Assembly: GCA_030374805.1 (NCBI GenBank)
Contig: JARGSG010000054.1
Coordinates: 340,255-404,254 of the forward strand
Origin: Gracilaria gracilis
Taxonomy: Eukaryota; Rhodophyta; Florideophyceae; Gracilariales; Gracilariaceae
DNA: 64,000 nucleotides
Direction: 5' to 3'
Made by a program: the position numbers and the translations under genes. This document shows, one piece after another, positions 49,623-61,924 of the stretch. The notes under the pieces were generated by a model. That model had not been told where the DNA came from and made no database searches. It was given only the letters and a program-made list of their open reading frames with translations. The number at the start of each line of letters is the position of its first letter. Within the stretch, counting starts at the first letter, position 1.

Positions 49623-51008
49623 ATGACGGCCAAAGTACGCATCGGAAATGAAGGCGAACAAGCTGCCCAGCTGTCGCGACTGACTGCCACCTTTACTGGA
49701 AAGGACGAGCGCAGGGTTGCAAGTGAAGTTATAGCCGCTGCTGCGCTTGCAGAAGCGAGAATTATCGATCTTAAACAGACTGTCATTCAGGACCGTATCA
49801 CTCTTGTCATCGAATTAGACGTAGAGTCATGCACCGGCGCCGAAGCTCATCTCTACAAGTCTCTGCTTGCGATCGCTCAAAACTTCTCGCTCGCCGTCGA
49901 CTTCGATGTTGCATCCGATGAAATGCCTCTCCACCAGCTGCAAAAGCTTGAAATGGGCAGTACGGATTTGTTTGAAACTCCTCAGGAACAGCGCCACCCT
50001 TGTGTCAGCAATGGTAAAATCATCCCAAAACTCACGCCAACGCATTATGTGCTAACGCTTATATCGGGGGATTCCATATCGCCCATGTTTCTGACCGAAA
50101 TTGCCTCTCTTCTGGCTGATGGCGCGTTCACTATTGAGAAGGTTACTCGTTTGAGCACGTCTGGGCTTCGCTGCCTTGAGTTGACGGTTGTCAGCTATCA
50201 GGCATTGTCGCCAAACGACGTGAACCAGTTGAGGAAACAGTTGTATGCGTTAGGAAAGACAGAAGGAATCGACGTGGCACTTCAAGCGGAATCAGTGCTG
50301 AGAAGGTCGAAAAGACTGGTCGTGTTCGATATGGACAGCACCCTAATTCAACAAGAGGTAATTGACGAATTGGCTCGCTACGCCGGTGTGTATGAAAAGG
50401 TGAAGGAAATCACTCATAGAGCAATGAGTGGCAAACTTGACTTTCGAGAAAGTCTTCGCGAGCGCGTAGCACTTTTGAAAGGAACGCATTCAAGCGTGTT
50501 CCAAAAGGTGATTGACAATTTGCAATATACACCAGGAGTAAAGCTTCTTTGCAAGACGCTCAAGAAGTTAGGCTATCGGCTTGCGGTTATATCTGGGGGT
50601 TTCACGCGAATTACGGCACATGTGCGAAACGAACTTGGGCTGGACTACGATTACGCAAACGTGCTGGAGGAGAAGGATGGGGTGTTCACCGGTAGGACGA
50701 TTGGTCCCGTAGTGAGTGCACAGAGAAAGGCAGACCTGTTGATCACGATTGCTCAGCAGGAACGAATCACTTTGGATCAGGTGATTGCAATCGGTGATGG
50801 GGCAAATGATTTGCCAATGCTGGGTACAGCTGGTCTGGGGATCGCGTTCAACGCAAAGGCGGCGGTACAAGAGGCGGCGAGCTTTAGAATCAATCATCCA
50901 AGTTTAATGACGGTGTTGTACCTGTTGGGCTTCAGCGAGCATGACCAAGAAGAGCTACACGGGCAGGGTAGCAATCATTCGGGCTCCGTTGGCGAGGCGT
51001 CGGTCTAG
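49623..51008 (+). CDS. Phosphoserine phosphatase (SerB type) with N-terminal ACT-like domains
   Basis: 461 residues. Residues ~25-215 hold two regulatory ACT-like folds (RLTATFTGKDERRVASEVIAAA...; YVLTLISGDSISPMFLTEIASLLADGAF...). The HAD phosphatase core follows: VVFDMDSTLIQQEVIDELA with nucleophile D236 and D238, LRERVALLKG, VISGGFTRI, and IGDGANDLPML. This matches bacterial SerB2-like enzymes, in which the ACT domains sense serine. It catalyses the last step of phosphorylated serine synthesis. No clear targeting sequence is seen before MTAKVRIG, so a cytosolic place is likely unless the N-terminus is cryptic. Confidence 0.93.
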   Translation: MTAKVRIGNEGEQAAQLSRLTATFTGKDERRVASEVIAAAALAEARIIDLKQTVIQDRITLVIELDVESCTGAEAHLYKSLLAIAQNFSLAVDFDVASDEMPLHQLQKLEMGSTDLFETPQEQRHPCVSNGKIIPKLTPTHYVLTLISGDSISPMFLTEIASLLADGAFTIEKVTRLSTSGLRCLELTVVSYQALSPNDVNQLRKQLYALGKTEGIDVALQAESVLRRSKRLVVFDMDSTLIQQEVIDELARYAGVYEKVKEITHRAMSGKLDFRESLRERVALLKGTHSSVFQKVIDNLQYTPGVKLLCKTLKKLGYRLAVISGGFTRITAHVRNELGLDYDYANVLEEKDGVFTGRTIGPVVSAQRKADLLITIAQQERITLDQVIAIGDGANDLPMLGTAGLGIAFNAKAAVQEAASFRINHPSLMTVLYLLGFSEHDQEELHGQGSNHSGSVGEASV

Positions 51009-51120
51009 AAATGTTGTTGGTATGGTTTAGCCAATGCGCAAAATACTTACGGATAAACGAGTATAACGATGATGACCAGCGACAATGTGCAGCAAAACAA
51101 AAGTCAAAGGACCGAGGCAG

Positions 51121-51516
51121 TTAAAGCGGCGCCTGGGAGCGAGCCGTAACGCCGAGGATGTTTTCCAGCTGCTCTCTGGGCTGCATCTCCGGCATGTAGG
51201 GCGAGTGTTGCGGCAAGTTCATAAAGTCGTCAAAGTCGATCGTCTCGTCACGGCCAGTGAACGACTCCAATCCGGCGTACGAGGATGGCAGCCCCGGTAG
51301 ACGCTGGCACTGCGACAACATGTGCTTGTGCATGGCGAGACGCATGGGGAGCGCGGCGCCGTATGCAGCGGCCTGCAGCTTGCGGCGCGTGAGCTGCTCC
51401 GCGTTGACCGACTGCTTCTGAATGGTCTGAACGGGGTGCGCGGGGGTGGCGGAGTACTTGAGCGTGGCGCCGGGCGCCACGTCCGGTCTCAGCTGTGTGC
51501 GCGTGGGACGATCCAT
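51121..51516 (-). CDS. UMP1: Proteasome maturation factor UMP1/POMP
   Basis: 131 residues, typical length. Conserved C-terminal half: HKHMLSQCQRLPGLPSSYAGLESFTGRDETIDFDDFMNLP then MQPREQLENILG, the UMP1/POMP signature. UMP1 helps assemble half-proteasomes and is degraded when the 20S core matures. The N-terminal ~50 residues are variable and basic/polar, as in the family. It is divergent from the BAR-SH3 gene across a GC-rich interval, and its 3' end faces the phosphoserine phosphatase gene only ~110 bp away. Confidence 0.93.
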   Translation of the reverse strand: MDRPTRTQLRPDVAPGATLKYSATPAHPVQTIQKQSVNAEQLTRRKLQAAAYGAALPMRLAMHKHMLSQCQRLPGLPSSYAGLESFTGRDETIDFDDFMNLPQHSPYMPEMQPREQLENILGVTARSQAPL

Positions 51517-52259
51517 ATCGACGAAGATGAAGACGACTATCTAAAGTTATCTGTCTATCGACGGACGACACCCCGCGGCGAGCAGACGACGCGAAGATGC
51601 GCCGCCTCCATTGCTGCGCTTCCAGCGGATCGTGGCACACACAGACGGCGCGCTCGCGGCGTGCAGCCAATCAGCACGCGCCACGCGACTGCGGCGCACA
51701 CGTGTGCGCAGCGGGCGCCAGCAACGGGGCGGCGCTGCGCCGAGCCGTCGCTGGCCACGTCGACGCGGAGCGCTCAACGGCACGCAACGGACTGTCCACG
51801 CGACGCGCGCAAGCAGCAGCCGCAGCGGCTGCCGCCGCGCCAGCAGCAGCCTCTGCCGCGGGACCGTCAACTGTTCGCGCGCGTTGCTGCTCTCACACTC
51901 CATTCGCTGCTGCCACGCGCCTTCCCGAGCCGCTGCTCGTCGTCACCCGTCACCGTGCTGCCTTCCCCCCCACCGCCTTCCGCGCTTCCTCCCTTCGCCC
52001 CCTCGCCGTCGCCCGCCGCGCGCGCTCCCGCTCTCGAGCCCGCTCTCGCTCTCCGCCTGCGGCGTCGCTTGTGTTTGCTGCTTGCCGCTTTGACTCGCCG
52101 CCGCGCGCGCGTGCCCCGGCTGCCACTGCCATTGCGTGCCGTGCGCGCCGTCTTGTCCCGTGCGCGTGCGCGCGTTTGACGGTTTGCACGCCGCTGTGCT
52201 AGCCTGCGTTCCGCGCGCCTTTCTTGACAGGTGCTCACGTTGCCGCCGCCCGCGCCCGC
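51517..52259. other. GC-rich divergent promoter region (UMP1 / BAR-SH3)
   Basis: 743 bp, strongly GC-rich with GCG/GCC runs, then a C/T-rich leader before the BAR-SH3 ATG. The many long ORFs here are Arg/Ala-rich shadows. No gene is supported. Confidence 0.5.
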
Positions 52260-53900
52260 ATGTGGGGCGAGTCGTCGCGCCTTTCCAGCGTCAAGGAGCT
52301 TATCACCCCCGCTATGAACGTCGCCATGCCACCCGAGCATGACTCCGTCGTCTTCAACGACAAATCGCGCAAGTTTGACGAGGCTGATGCCGCCTTTCGC
52401 GCATTGGTCGATGCGCTTGCCGCGTACAAGACCGCCGTTTTGCACGCCGCTGAATGTGGCGTCGCCGTCGCTACCGCTATGGACTCCTTTTTCACGCAGC
52501 CTGACCACAAGCAGAAGCAGCTCGTCGCAAAGTTTCTCGACTCGCAGCTTGCTATTCGCGCAAAGTGGCTCTCGGAGGCGGAGAAGACCTATGACGCGGA
52601 GGTTCTAGCGCCGATTAAGAGCCGCTTGGATGAGATTCCAAAGGTGCGAGACACCATTCGAGCGCGCGCCAGTTACAAGGCCGATATGGAGAAACGCCAG
52701 AAGAAACTTCAAACCGAGCGCAAGAGAGACACCTCGCGTCTCAGAGACAAGCAGCGCCGTCTCAAGGAAATCACCAACCAGTATACCATGTTCCACAACC
52801 GCGTCATTCAGAGCTTCAATTACATCGAGCGAAACATGGGCACATTTGTTACCGGCCCATTGCGCGCTCTCGTCACTGTCATGGCTGAAGTCTCCAAGTC
52901 TACCGTCGACTCCATGGACGAGGTTGTTAAACTCGTCGCAGAGACACCGCCCATAACCACGGACATGTCACCGGCGCCGCCTCTCACATCTGCCACGGAG
53001 CAAGTGGGAGGAATTATTGGCGAGGAGGTGTGGGACGGTGACTACGTTTTTGATGATGATACAGAGGTCGAGGCTGAATATGAAGAAGAAAAGAACGAAT
53101 CTGAGCACAACGACTCTGTGCCCGGCCTTGCCCGCGCTAGTTCTCACCTCCCGCCTCGTGGCAGAGTGCACAGCGCCGATGGTGTTTCAAAGAACTCTGT
53201 CGCGTTAGGTGTCGATCAGTTAGGCGTGGATTTTTTGTCTCTAAGCAGTCCTCGACGAGGTCACTCAACCTCATCTGCCCCGGCAGATATGTCGCGGCCC
53301 TTCTCCCCAGCTACATCGCTGCCAGTCTTCTCCTCCACTGCAAACGGTTCTCAGAGGGACATAAGGGACACAAACATGGGCCCGAGCTCTGTGTCTGGTC
53401 GTATCTCCCAAAACGGGCAGGATACGTTCTTGCCACCGTCTTCTGTTGCGAGCAGTACATCTACTGAAAATGTAGCTCACCACGATGTTATGCGGCTCTC
53501 TCCACGAAGTGCTCCATCTGGTCGACGTCGAAGACAAGGAGAGGGGAAGGAGAGCATCGACACCGTTGGATCATTGGAAGGAGGGACGCGTACTGAAGTC
53601 ATCATGCGAGTTGTCGCCAAGTATGACTTTTCTCCGCAGGAAACCAACGAGCTTGAATTGCGGACCGGAGATGTTGTGGAAGTAACTGCCATGACAGACG
53701 GGGGCTGGTGGATGGGTCAGGTTGGGCGCTCATGTGGCTATTTCCCTAGAAACTACACAAGAGAGCTTACAGCCGAAGAAGAACTTGCATACATGAACGA
53801 CAGGAGAAGGCGAACGCGGCGAGGTCATCGAAGACATGATTCTGGAGACTCTCGGCGGTCAGGGCAAACAGCATCACAGTCGTCTGCCCATCTTCTTTGA
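52260..53900 (+). CDS. BAR-domain and SH3-domain protein (membrane-shaping adaptor)
   Basis: 546 residues from the ATG at 52260. Residues ~15-245 form a helical coiled-coil BAR domain (KSRKFDEADAAFRALVDALAAYK ... KWLSEAEKTYDAEVLAPIKSRL ... KLQTERKRDTSRLRDKQRRLKEI ... FHNRVIQSFNYIERNM), which dimerises into a curved membrane-binding surface. A Ser/Pro-rich disordered linker (~250-445) follows. The SH3 domain at ~451-506 has ALYDY-like VVAKYDFSPQETNELELRTGDVVEV, GGWWMGQ and GYFPRNYT. The layout matches amphiphysin/endophilin-like and plant SH3P proteins acting in endocytosis or vesicle traffic. Confidence 0.9.
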   Translation: MWGESSRLSSVKELITPAMNVAMPPEHDSVVFNDKSRKFDEADAAFRALVDALAAYKTAVLHAAECGVAVATAMDSFFTQPDHKQKQLVAKFLDSQLAIRAKWLSEAEKTYDAEVLAPIKSRLDEIPKVRDTIRARASYKADMEKRQKKLQTERKRDTSRLRDKQRRLKEITNQYTMFHNRVIQSFNYIERNMGTFVTGPLRALVTVMAEVSKSTVDSMDEVVKLVAETPPITTDMSPAPPLTSATEQVGGIIGEEVWDGDYVFDDDTEVEAEYEEEKNESEHNDSVPGLARASSHLPPRGRVHSADGVSKNSVALGVDQLGVDFLSLSSPRRGHSTSSAPADMSRPFSPATSLPVFSSTANGSQRDIRDTNMGPSSVSGRISQNGQDTFLPPSSVASSTSTENVAHHDVMRLSPRSAPSGRRRRQGEGKESIDTVGSLEGGTRTEVIMRVVAKYDFSPQETNELELRTGDVVEVTAMTDGGWWMGQVGRSCGYFPRNYTRELTAEEELAYMNDRRRRTRRGHRRHDSGDSRRSGQTASQSSAHLL

Positions 53901-54508
53901 CAGCTTCTACTAACCTCGTCTTTTCAATGACGATGTTCTACCACCCCGCACTAATCCCCTCGAAACGACCTAACGAAATCACCACCTTGTCAACGCCGCA
54001 CGTTGTTTTTCGGATGTGTGGCTGTTTCTTATCACTGTCTACATGTTCTGGAGCGAGGTTTTGCCAAGATTTTTCGGGACTCTCGTGCATAAACCCCTCA
54101 CCGGTTGACGGGTTGTTTTTTCTTTAACTCACAAGGTACGCACAAACCGTTCTTGACAAGTTGAAAAGGAACGAGGACGTCGTCGACGACCACGCGGATG
54201 CACAGGATTTCTTATTCCGTATCTACGTGCTTTTTAAGTGGGCGAAGCTGCAATCAGTGCTAGACGCGACTTTGTTTATCAGCTCTGTTGAACAATGCCA
54301 GTTAAGAGCCGAGTTAAGCTCTTTTCATCACTAACCATGGCCTTTTACTGAGTGGAGAGCAGCTAAGACTCGCCTTCACAAACTCTGATGACAAGGTCAG
54401 TTCCGCTCAATCTTGATTTTGAAAAACTCAGTAAACTATCATCCCTCCTGTCTTTTTTAAGAGAATGTTGTTCATTTCTTTATCAATAGTGCCGCTGTCC
54501 TAGCTTCA
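53901..54508. other. Convergent intergenic region (BAR-SH3 / Cpn60)
   Basis: 608 bp, no supported gene or repeat. Confidence 0.4.
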
Positions 54509-57138
<2,630 letters not shown>

Positions 57139-58791
57139 ATGCAGACCACATCTATCGCGGTGAGTTCCAACTGGCAAATCGAACGCACCCGCAATAGCTT
57201 TGTCATATGTCCTACCCGTCAATATCTCTCCCGGTTTTGCACCGCCATCGCCCGACTTCGCCGTCATGAACGCCAAATCGTCCTCATCTGCTCTTCCAAC
57301 TGCTCACCTTCCAGGGAATACTCGGTGCACTACTCACGCATCATCCATCACGGAGGCCCGCTGCTGCACCATGTCAAACCGTTTGTTGAAGCCACGTCCA
57401 ACTATGTTGTACGCATTCCGATCGAAGACAACTATATAGCGTTTAGATACGTTACGGACTATGTTTACGCAGCTCGGGTAAACCTCAGTCATTTATCTGT
57501 TTCGGATTGTGTCCAACTAGCTCTCTCGTGTAGCAAGTGGAGGTGCGTCGATTTCTATGTTGCCGTTCTACGCTTTTTAGTTCAGCGCAACCGTTTGCTT
57601 ACCCCGCGTCAGTTTGCAGTCAGTACTCAGCTCTTATGGCTTCCTAAAGACCGAACTGTCTTTGCTGACTATTACTTTCTCAATGTCCAATTTGTCATTA
57701 AGAGAATGCATCTCACCCATCTCATTGATCTTGCTTTTGCCTCTCATGCAGCAAATAGGATCACGCTTTCGAATCGAGTGCTTATCCATATTATGGAATC
57801 AAACCCCAACATGACCGCCGTGCAACTTCTTCGCTTCTTACCACTGTTTCAACACTTTCAGGTCCCTGACTTTATGAAGCGCTACTTGGTTCGTGTCATC
57901 TGTCGAAGTGTTCACTCTTTGAACCCGAAGCCCCGTCATGACCGTGCAGCCCTGGTAACTGTACTTAACACACGAATGCAGTCCATTCCTGTGCAGTTAT
58001 CTTCTCCCATCATGGAGGACAGCCTCTATCCCAAATACTTGGCCATCGTTGACAATGAAGAACAATTTTGGAATCTTGTGTGTCGAAATGGACTGGCCGA
58101 CTCCGTCATGAGATTTCTCATGCGCAGTGAGCGTGATAGCCTTGTGCAGATTGTCCACACACTGGTTCGATACATAGAACCAAGAAAGGACAAGATTGAG
58201 ACCATCGCCGATATGTTGAGCGACATCAGCGCCATGATGACTTGCAGAGAAAGTGATCGTTTGCTTCGAGATATGACGAACGACGAGAACTGGTCTAAGA
58301 GGGCTACCATGCTTGTTGCGTCAGTGTTCTTGTATGAGGCAAAGGAGAGCTACGAGACTCAACTTCCTGTGAGATTGCATTGGGCGCATGTTGGTGTGCA
58401 GCCAATCATGGAATTGGCCAGCGCTTCCGTTGATGGCATTGAGTTTGGTGTGCAGATACTCAGTACGTTTGACTGTGAAAGTAAGGTTGTGCTCACGTTT
58501 CGTTGTAGGGAAGGCAGTTCGTTGATGCAGTATACAACCATCCGGTATGTGGCTTGGATCATAGATGCTGACTGTCAGTGCGATTGTCTGCATCTGTTAC
58601 GAAGGTTTTCTGATGGCGATTTCGTTTCTTTTCATGATCGGGGCCTCAGGAGCTTGGCTGAAATGCTCCGTGTTGACCAAAGCGTAACGTTGTTGAATGT
58701 GTCGGACGTAAGAAACTGGCGCCACAAACATGGGAAGGATTGCACCGCGCAAATGAAAATTCGGATAGAACTGCACAGAAGACAAACTTAA
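57139..58791 (+). CDS. Probable BTB/POZ-domain protein
   Basis: 550 residues. Residues ~45-150 read as a BTB fold: IVLICSSNCSPSREYSVHYSRIIHHGGPLLHHVKPF... then VVRIPIEDNYIAFRYVTDYVYAARVNLSHLSVSDCVQLALSCSKWRCVDF, matching the usual vHk-il...s..f...........i.L.d....af...l.YiYt pattern. A helical BACK-like stretch follows (~150-270). The C-terminal half is of mixed strands with no recognised repeat (no Kelch or ankyrin). BTB proteins often serve as Cullin-3 substrate adaptors; that role is inference. Single exon, clean frame. Confidence 0.6.
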   Translation: MQTTSIAVSSNWQIERTRNSFVICPTRQYLSRFCTAIARLRRHERQIVLICSSNCSPSREYSVHYSRIIHHGGPLLHHVKPFVEATSNYVVRIPIEDNYIAFRYVTDYVYAARVNLSHLSVSDCVQLALSCSKWRCVDFYVAVLRFLVQRNRLLTPRQFAVSTQLLWLPKDRTVFADYYFLNVQFVIKRMHLTHLIDLAFASHAANRITLSNRVLIHIMESNPNMTAVQLLRFLPLFQHFQVPDFMKRYLVRVICRSVHSLNPKPRHDRAALVTVLNTRMQSIPVQLSSPIMEDSLYPKYLAIVDNEEQFWNLVCRNGLADSVMRFLMRSERDSLVQIVHTLVRYIEPRKDKIETIADMLSDISAMMTCRESDRLLRDMTNDENWSKRATMLVASVFLYEAKESYETQLPVRLHWAHVGVQPIMELASASVDGIEFGVQILSTFDCESKVVLTFRCREGSSLMQYTTIRYVAWIIDADCQCDCLHLLRRFSDGDFVSFHDRGLRSLAEMLRVDQSVTLLNVSDVRNWRHKHGKDCTAQMKIRIELHRRQT

Positions 58792-59491
58792 GGTGACCAC
58801 GAATCGAAGGAAGCAAAGAGGACTGCTTCCCTTTCTTTCTACGGGGTTGTAAGGTCATTGTGGTCGAACTCTTCCAGACAGTTGGGTTGATTGTGCTAGA
58901 AGTGCGTGTAATACCGCTTAACGTGTAATGGCGCTTAACGTGATATCACTAGTTGAGGATTTTTAACTTGTTCTTATTTCATGACTACGTAGACTTGCTT
59001 GTAAAGTATACATTAGAACGTTCCAGGAAGTTTACTTGCTCTACAAACTACAACCGGGATGCTTCACAATGGTACACTCTCGAACTCTCCGGTTTTCAAA
59101 TTGCAACGTCCTCTTGAAAGCACGGGGCGAATGCATGCAAACAGTTGTCAATGAACCGAAGCTTACACGTATCAAAAGGGGGAAAAGCTTGCTCATCGAT
59201 CTCTCAATCCCATTCGTCCCTTCAGTGGCCCTTCTCATGAGCGGCTACTTGGCAGCATCGACAGGTGCGATTTTGCCGCATAACATGTGTTGGGGTCCAT
59301 ATCAATAATACGGAATGGCACAAAAGTTCGACGAAAGTTACGGCCATTTTCTCTTCAGAACTCGCTTTTCCATGCCAAAACCAAACTTGTAGACCGCACT
59401 CTCCCCTTCCATCCAAGCCGAAGTAAACAAGAATTGGTCAAGGTAGACCGAAGTTATCATAAAACTACTGCATTAAGTGCTTTTTTACAGA
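58792..59491. other. Intergenic region
   Basis: 700 bp between the BTB-like gene and the DUF7869 relic. Short ORFs only; nothing recognised. Confidence 0.4.
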
Positions 59492-60899
59492 TTAGCTACG
59501 CCAATCACTCCCACTAGAGAAGTACTCCGTGCGCTTTTGTTCATCACTTTGATAATAGCGATCTAAAACGTTCTTCACTATATATCCCTCCCGCGTCTGT
59601 TCTTGCACAGATTTGACCTCTGACAAAGGCAAAATAGGCAACTGGAACGAATTATTCTCAAGCAAACATTGGCTTTCTTCCATAATCCTTGTAGACGAGA
59701 CAGTCGTTTTCAAAAGTCTGTATCTGCACTATTCATTATCACTAGACAGACGCTTGACCATCACACCCTCCTTGAAATCAGCATCGAAACGGAATATATG
59801 ATACATTGAAAGCTTGAACGTATTTGGAATCTTGAAAAACTTCTTTCAGAACGCCTTCCAGTCTATCCAATCCACCTCCACGGCCGACACTGCTTTGTTT
59901 GTCACAGAACTTTCCTCCAAGACTTTCATCATCTCCTTCGGTCCGAAAACATTCTGCTGCTTTAAACGCCGCTTAACTAATCCAAAGGCTGCATCACATC
60001 GGTTCTTAGTGTGTCCGGCGACTAAGAACCGCCAGACTATCCTGCTTTCGTACCCCATGACCACACGCCATAGTAGCTACCACATCATAAACCTATTTTT
60101 GTTTTGCCGACTACAATTATCGGCATGAAGGTCTAAACACTTGTGATGCTCAGTGATAGCCCCAGCAACTCGATGCTCACTAATTGCGTGATGAAGTATA
60201 GAGGCCACCTCGCTGCAAGTCTTGTTGTTAGGCCAATGGCCTTCTGGTAACCCATAGACATTGCATACCTTGAACGAGCTACTATATATACCGAATATGT
60301 CGAACTTTAGTCCCGTAACGAAATACATTTGGCCCGGTTGCCTCAGTAAGTGCGGAAGTAAGACCTTTTCGGCAAAGTCAAAAACGAGGTGGATGGGTGA
60401 GGATGATGGACATGCACTGGCCGACGAAAGAATTGTTTTGTACAGTGTGAATTCCTGCAATGCTTCGCCCCGATGTAACGCTCGTGCCCTTAACATTGTT
60501 TCTCTTATGTTTGGAGCCGTCGCGGTGCGTGCCGAACTCATGAGTGCGGTGCACAAATCACAGAAATCACTTCCTGCTTTGAAGATACGTAAAGTAGGAT
60601 ACTTCTTCCTCCATGTCTTGAGAAATGCGTTCCTGGTCAATGGCTAATCCGGCTTGCTTGCCATGCTCATTAGAGCAGCCGCCGTAATGATCTCATCCCA
60701 TTGTACTTTGTAGATTTCGTAAACGTCATATCTTCGGGTGCCACTGCTTAACCATTGAACAGGATGTTCCTCATCCGACCCACGTTCGCTTGGACAATAC
60801 AGTGGCAGTTTGCAACGACTCCTTTCCTTTCCTCCCCTTGGATTTCTCGTTTTTCCGTATGCTGAACATTTTGTCCTCCGCAAGTTGTTTTGCGAGACG
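59492..60899 (-). pseudogene. DUF7869 (transposon-associated) protein relic with four in-frame stops
   Basis: One continuous minus-strand frame from the LTR boundary at ~60899 to TAA at 59494-59492. Family blocks are in order: FKAGSDFCDLCTAL, HLVFDFAEKVLLPHLLRQPGQMYFVTGLKFDIFGIY, DLHADNCSRQNKNRFMMW, FLVAGHTKNRCDAAFGLVKRRL, and VDWIDWKAF...KIPNTFKLSMYHIFRF. This is the DUF7869-type putative nuclease common in animal and oomycete repeats. The frame is cut by TAG (60646-60644), TAG (60079-60077), TGA (59848-59846) and TAG (59731-59729) but by no frameshift. The N-terminus is removed by the LTR element. Non-functional unless stops are read through. Confidence 0.75.
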
Positions 60900-61172
60900 T
60901 GTAGTGCAATGGCCCTTTACAGGGGATGCGCGTTACAGCTCTTCATAAGAGTTTGATCCGTTTCCGGTCTCGCCACCGCTAGATATGACTAGTTATTAGT
61001 TTATTATGCCCATTATGGGGTGCGCCTAGGAAGGGTAGTAATTGTAGACACGTGTGTCTGCAATGGCCCGATGTCGGGTGCGCCGTGGCAATCCCTCACG
61101 GGTAGTCCACGTGTAGTGTCATGGCCGGCAGTGCCGGTTACTTAGATATTTACTTGATATTTTCAAGTGCCG

Positions 61173-61180
61173 TATATAAG
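61173..61180 (+). promoter_or_regulatory. LTR TATA box
   Basis: TATATAAG in the presumed U3 region, ~270 bp inside the LTR. It is followed at 61180-61199 by GTGGCGGC-ACTT-GCCGCCAC, a perfect 8-bp stem. Transcription would start near 61205. Confidence 0.55.
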
Positions 61181-61924
61181 TGGCGGCACTTGCCGCCACT
61201 GTACGGAAGTAAACCTCAAGGAGGACTTTGGCTCTGACTTGTCGCAGCTTGCGCCCGACTCTAGCCCACTTCTTGGGAAAGTCGCCGCATATCCGGACTT
61301 GTCAACCGCCTCTACCATCGAGGAGTTCTGGACCGTCGTTACGGCTATTTCTTTATTGTTTTTCCGTCACCATTGGTGCATCTTCCGTCATACGGCTCTT
61401 GCTGCTTCGCCCTGTTATACAGGTTGTCCCTTTTGGTATTGGGCTTGCCGCCCCACTCTCGTGAGTCAGTGCTCCGCTGCGCGGCTCATTTGTTGATCCC
61501 TCGTTGCCCATTCCGTTGGTTGGATACTGCCATACGTATTGGTTCGTCCGACAGTGTCGGTTTCTAAAGCTGATTCTTCACCCCTTCACCTCCGACTGCA
61601 CGCCCAGATCGGGGCCACCCGGACTTACACCCGGCTCGTGTTGGCCCTATCGGAGGGTTCTGCCGCTCGACTGCCCTTCACAGGGAGCAGGGCCTGAACA
61701 CCCTGAGGTGCTCGTCCGCGACGCGGCTTGTTGTTTCCCGTCGAGGGCTTTGCACCACAAACTGGTCTCCCGACCTAGAATCGGCTTTGTTTGCCAACAT
61801 TCGTTGGAGTTCGGCTCTGTTGTTTGGAGCCCAATCGTTGGGAGTGCCCGTTTCAAACGTTTCCTTTATTGTCCGTTTTCGGAAGTCGCTCTGGTTGTGA
61901 ATTGGCCGACTGTGTCGGATAACG

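Noticed and set aside
49064-49651. Plus-strand 195-codon ORF overlapping the start of the phosphoserine phosphatase gene
   Set aside because: Starts at a non-ATG codon, no domain, and runs through the 5' leader of a solid gene in another frame.
51322-52202. Several long Arg/Ala-rich ORFs on both strands between UMP1 and BAR-SH3
   Set aside because: GC-rich DNA lacks stop codons by chance; compositions are extreme and no domain appears.
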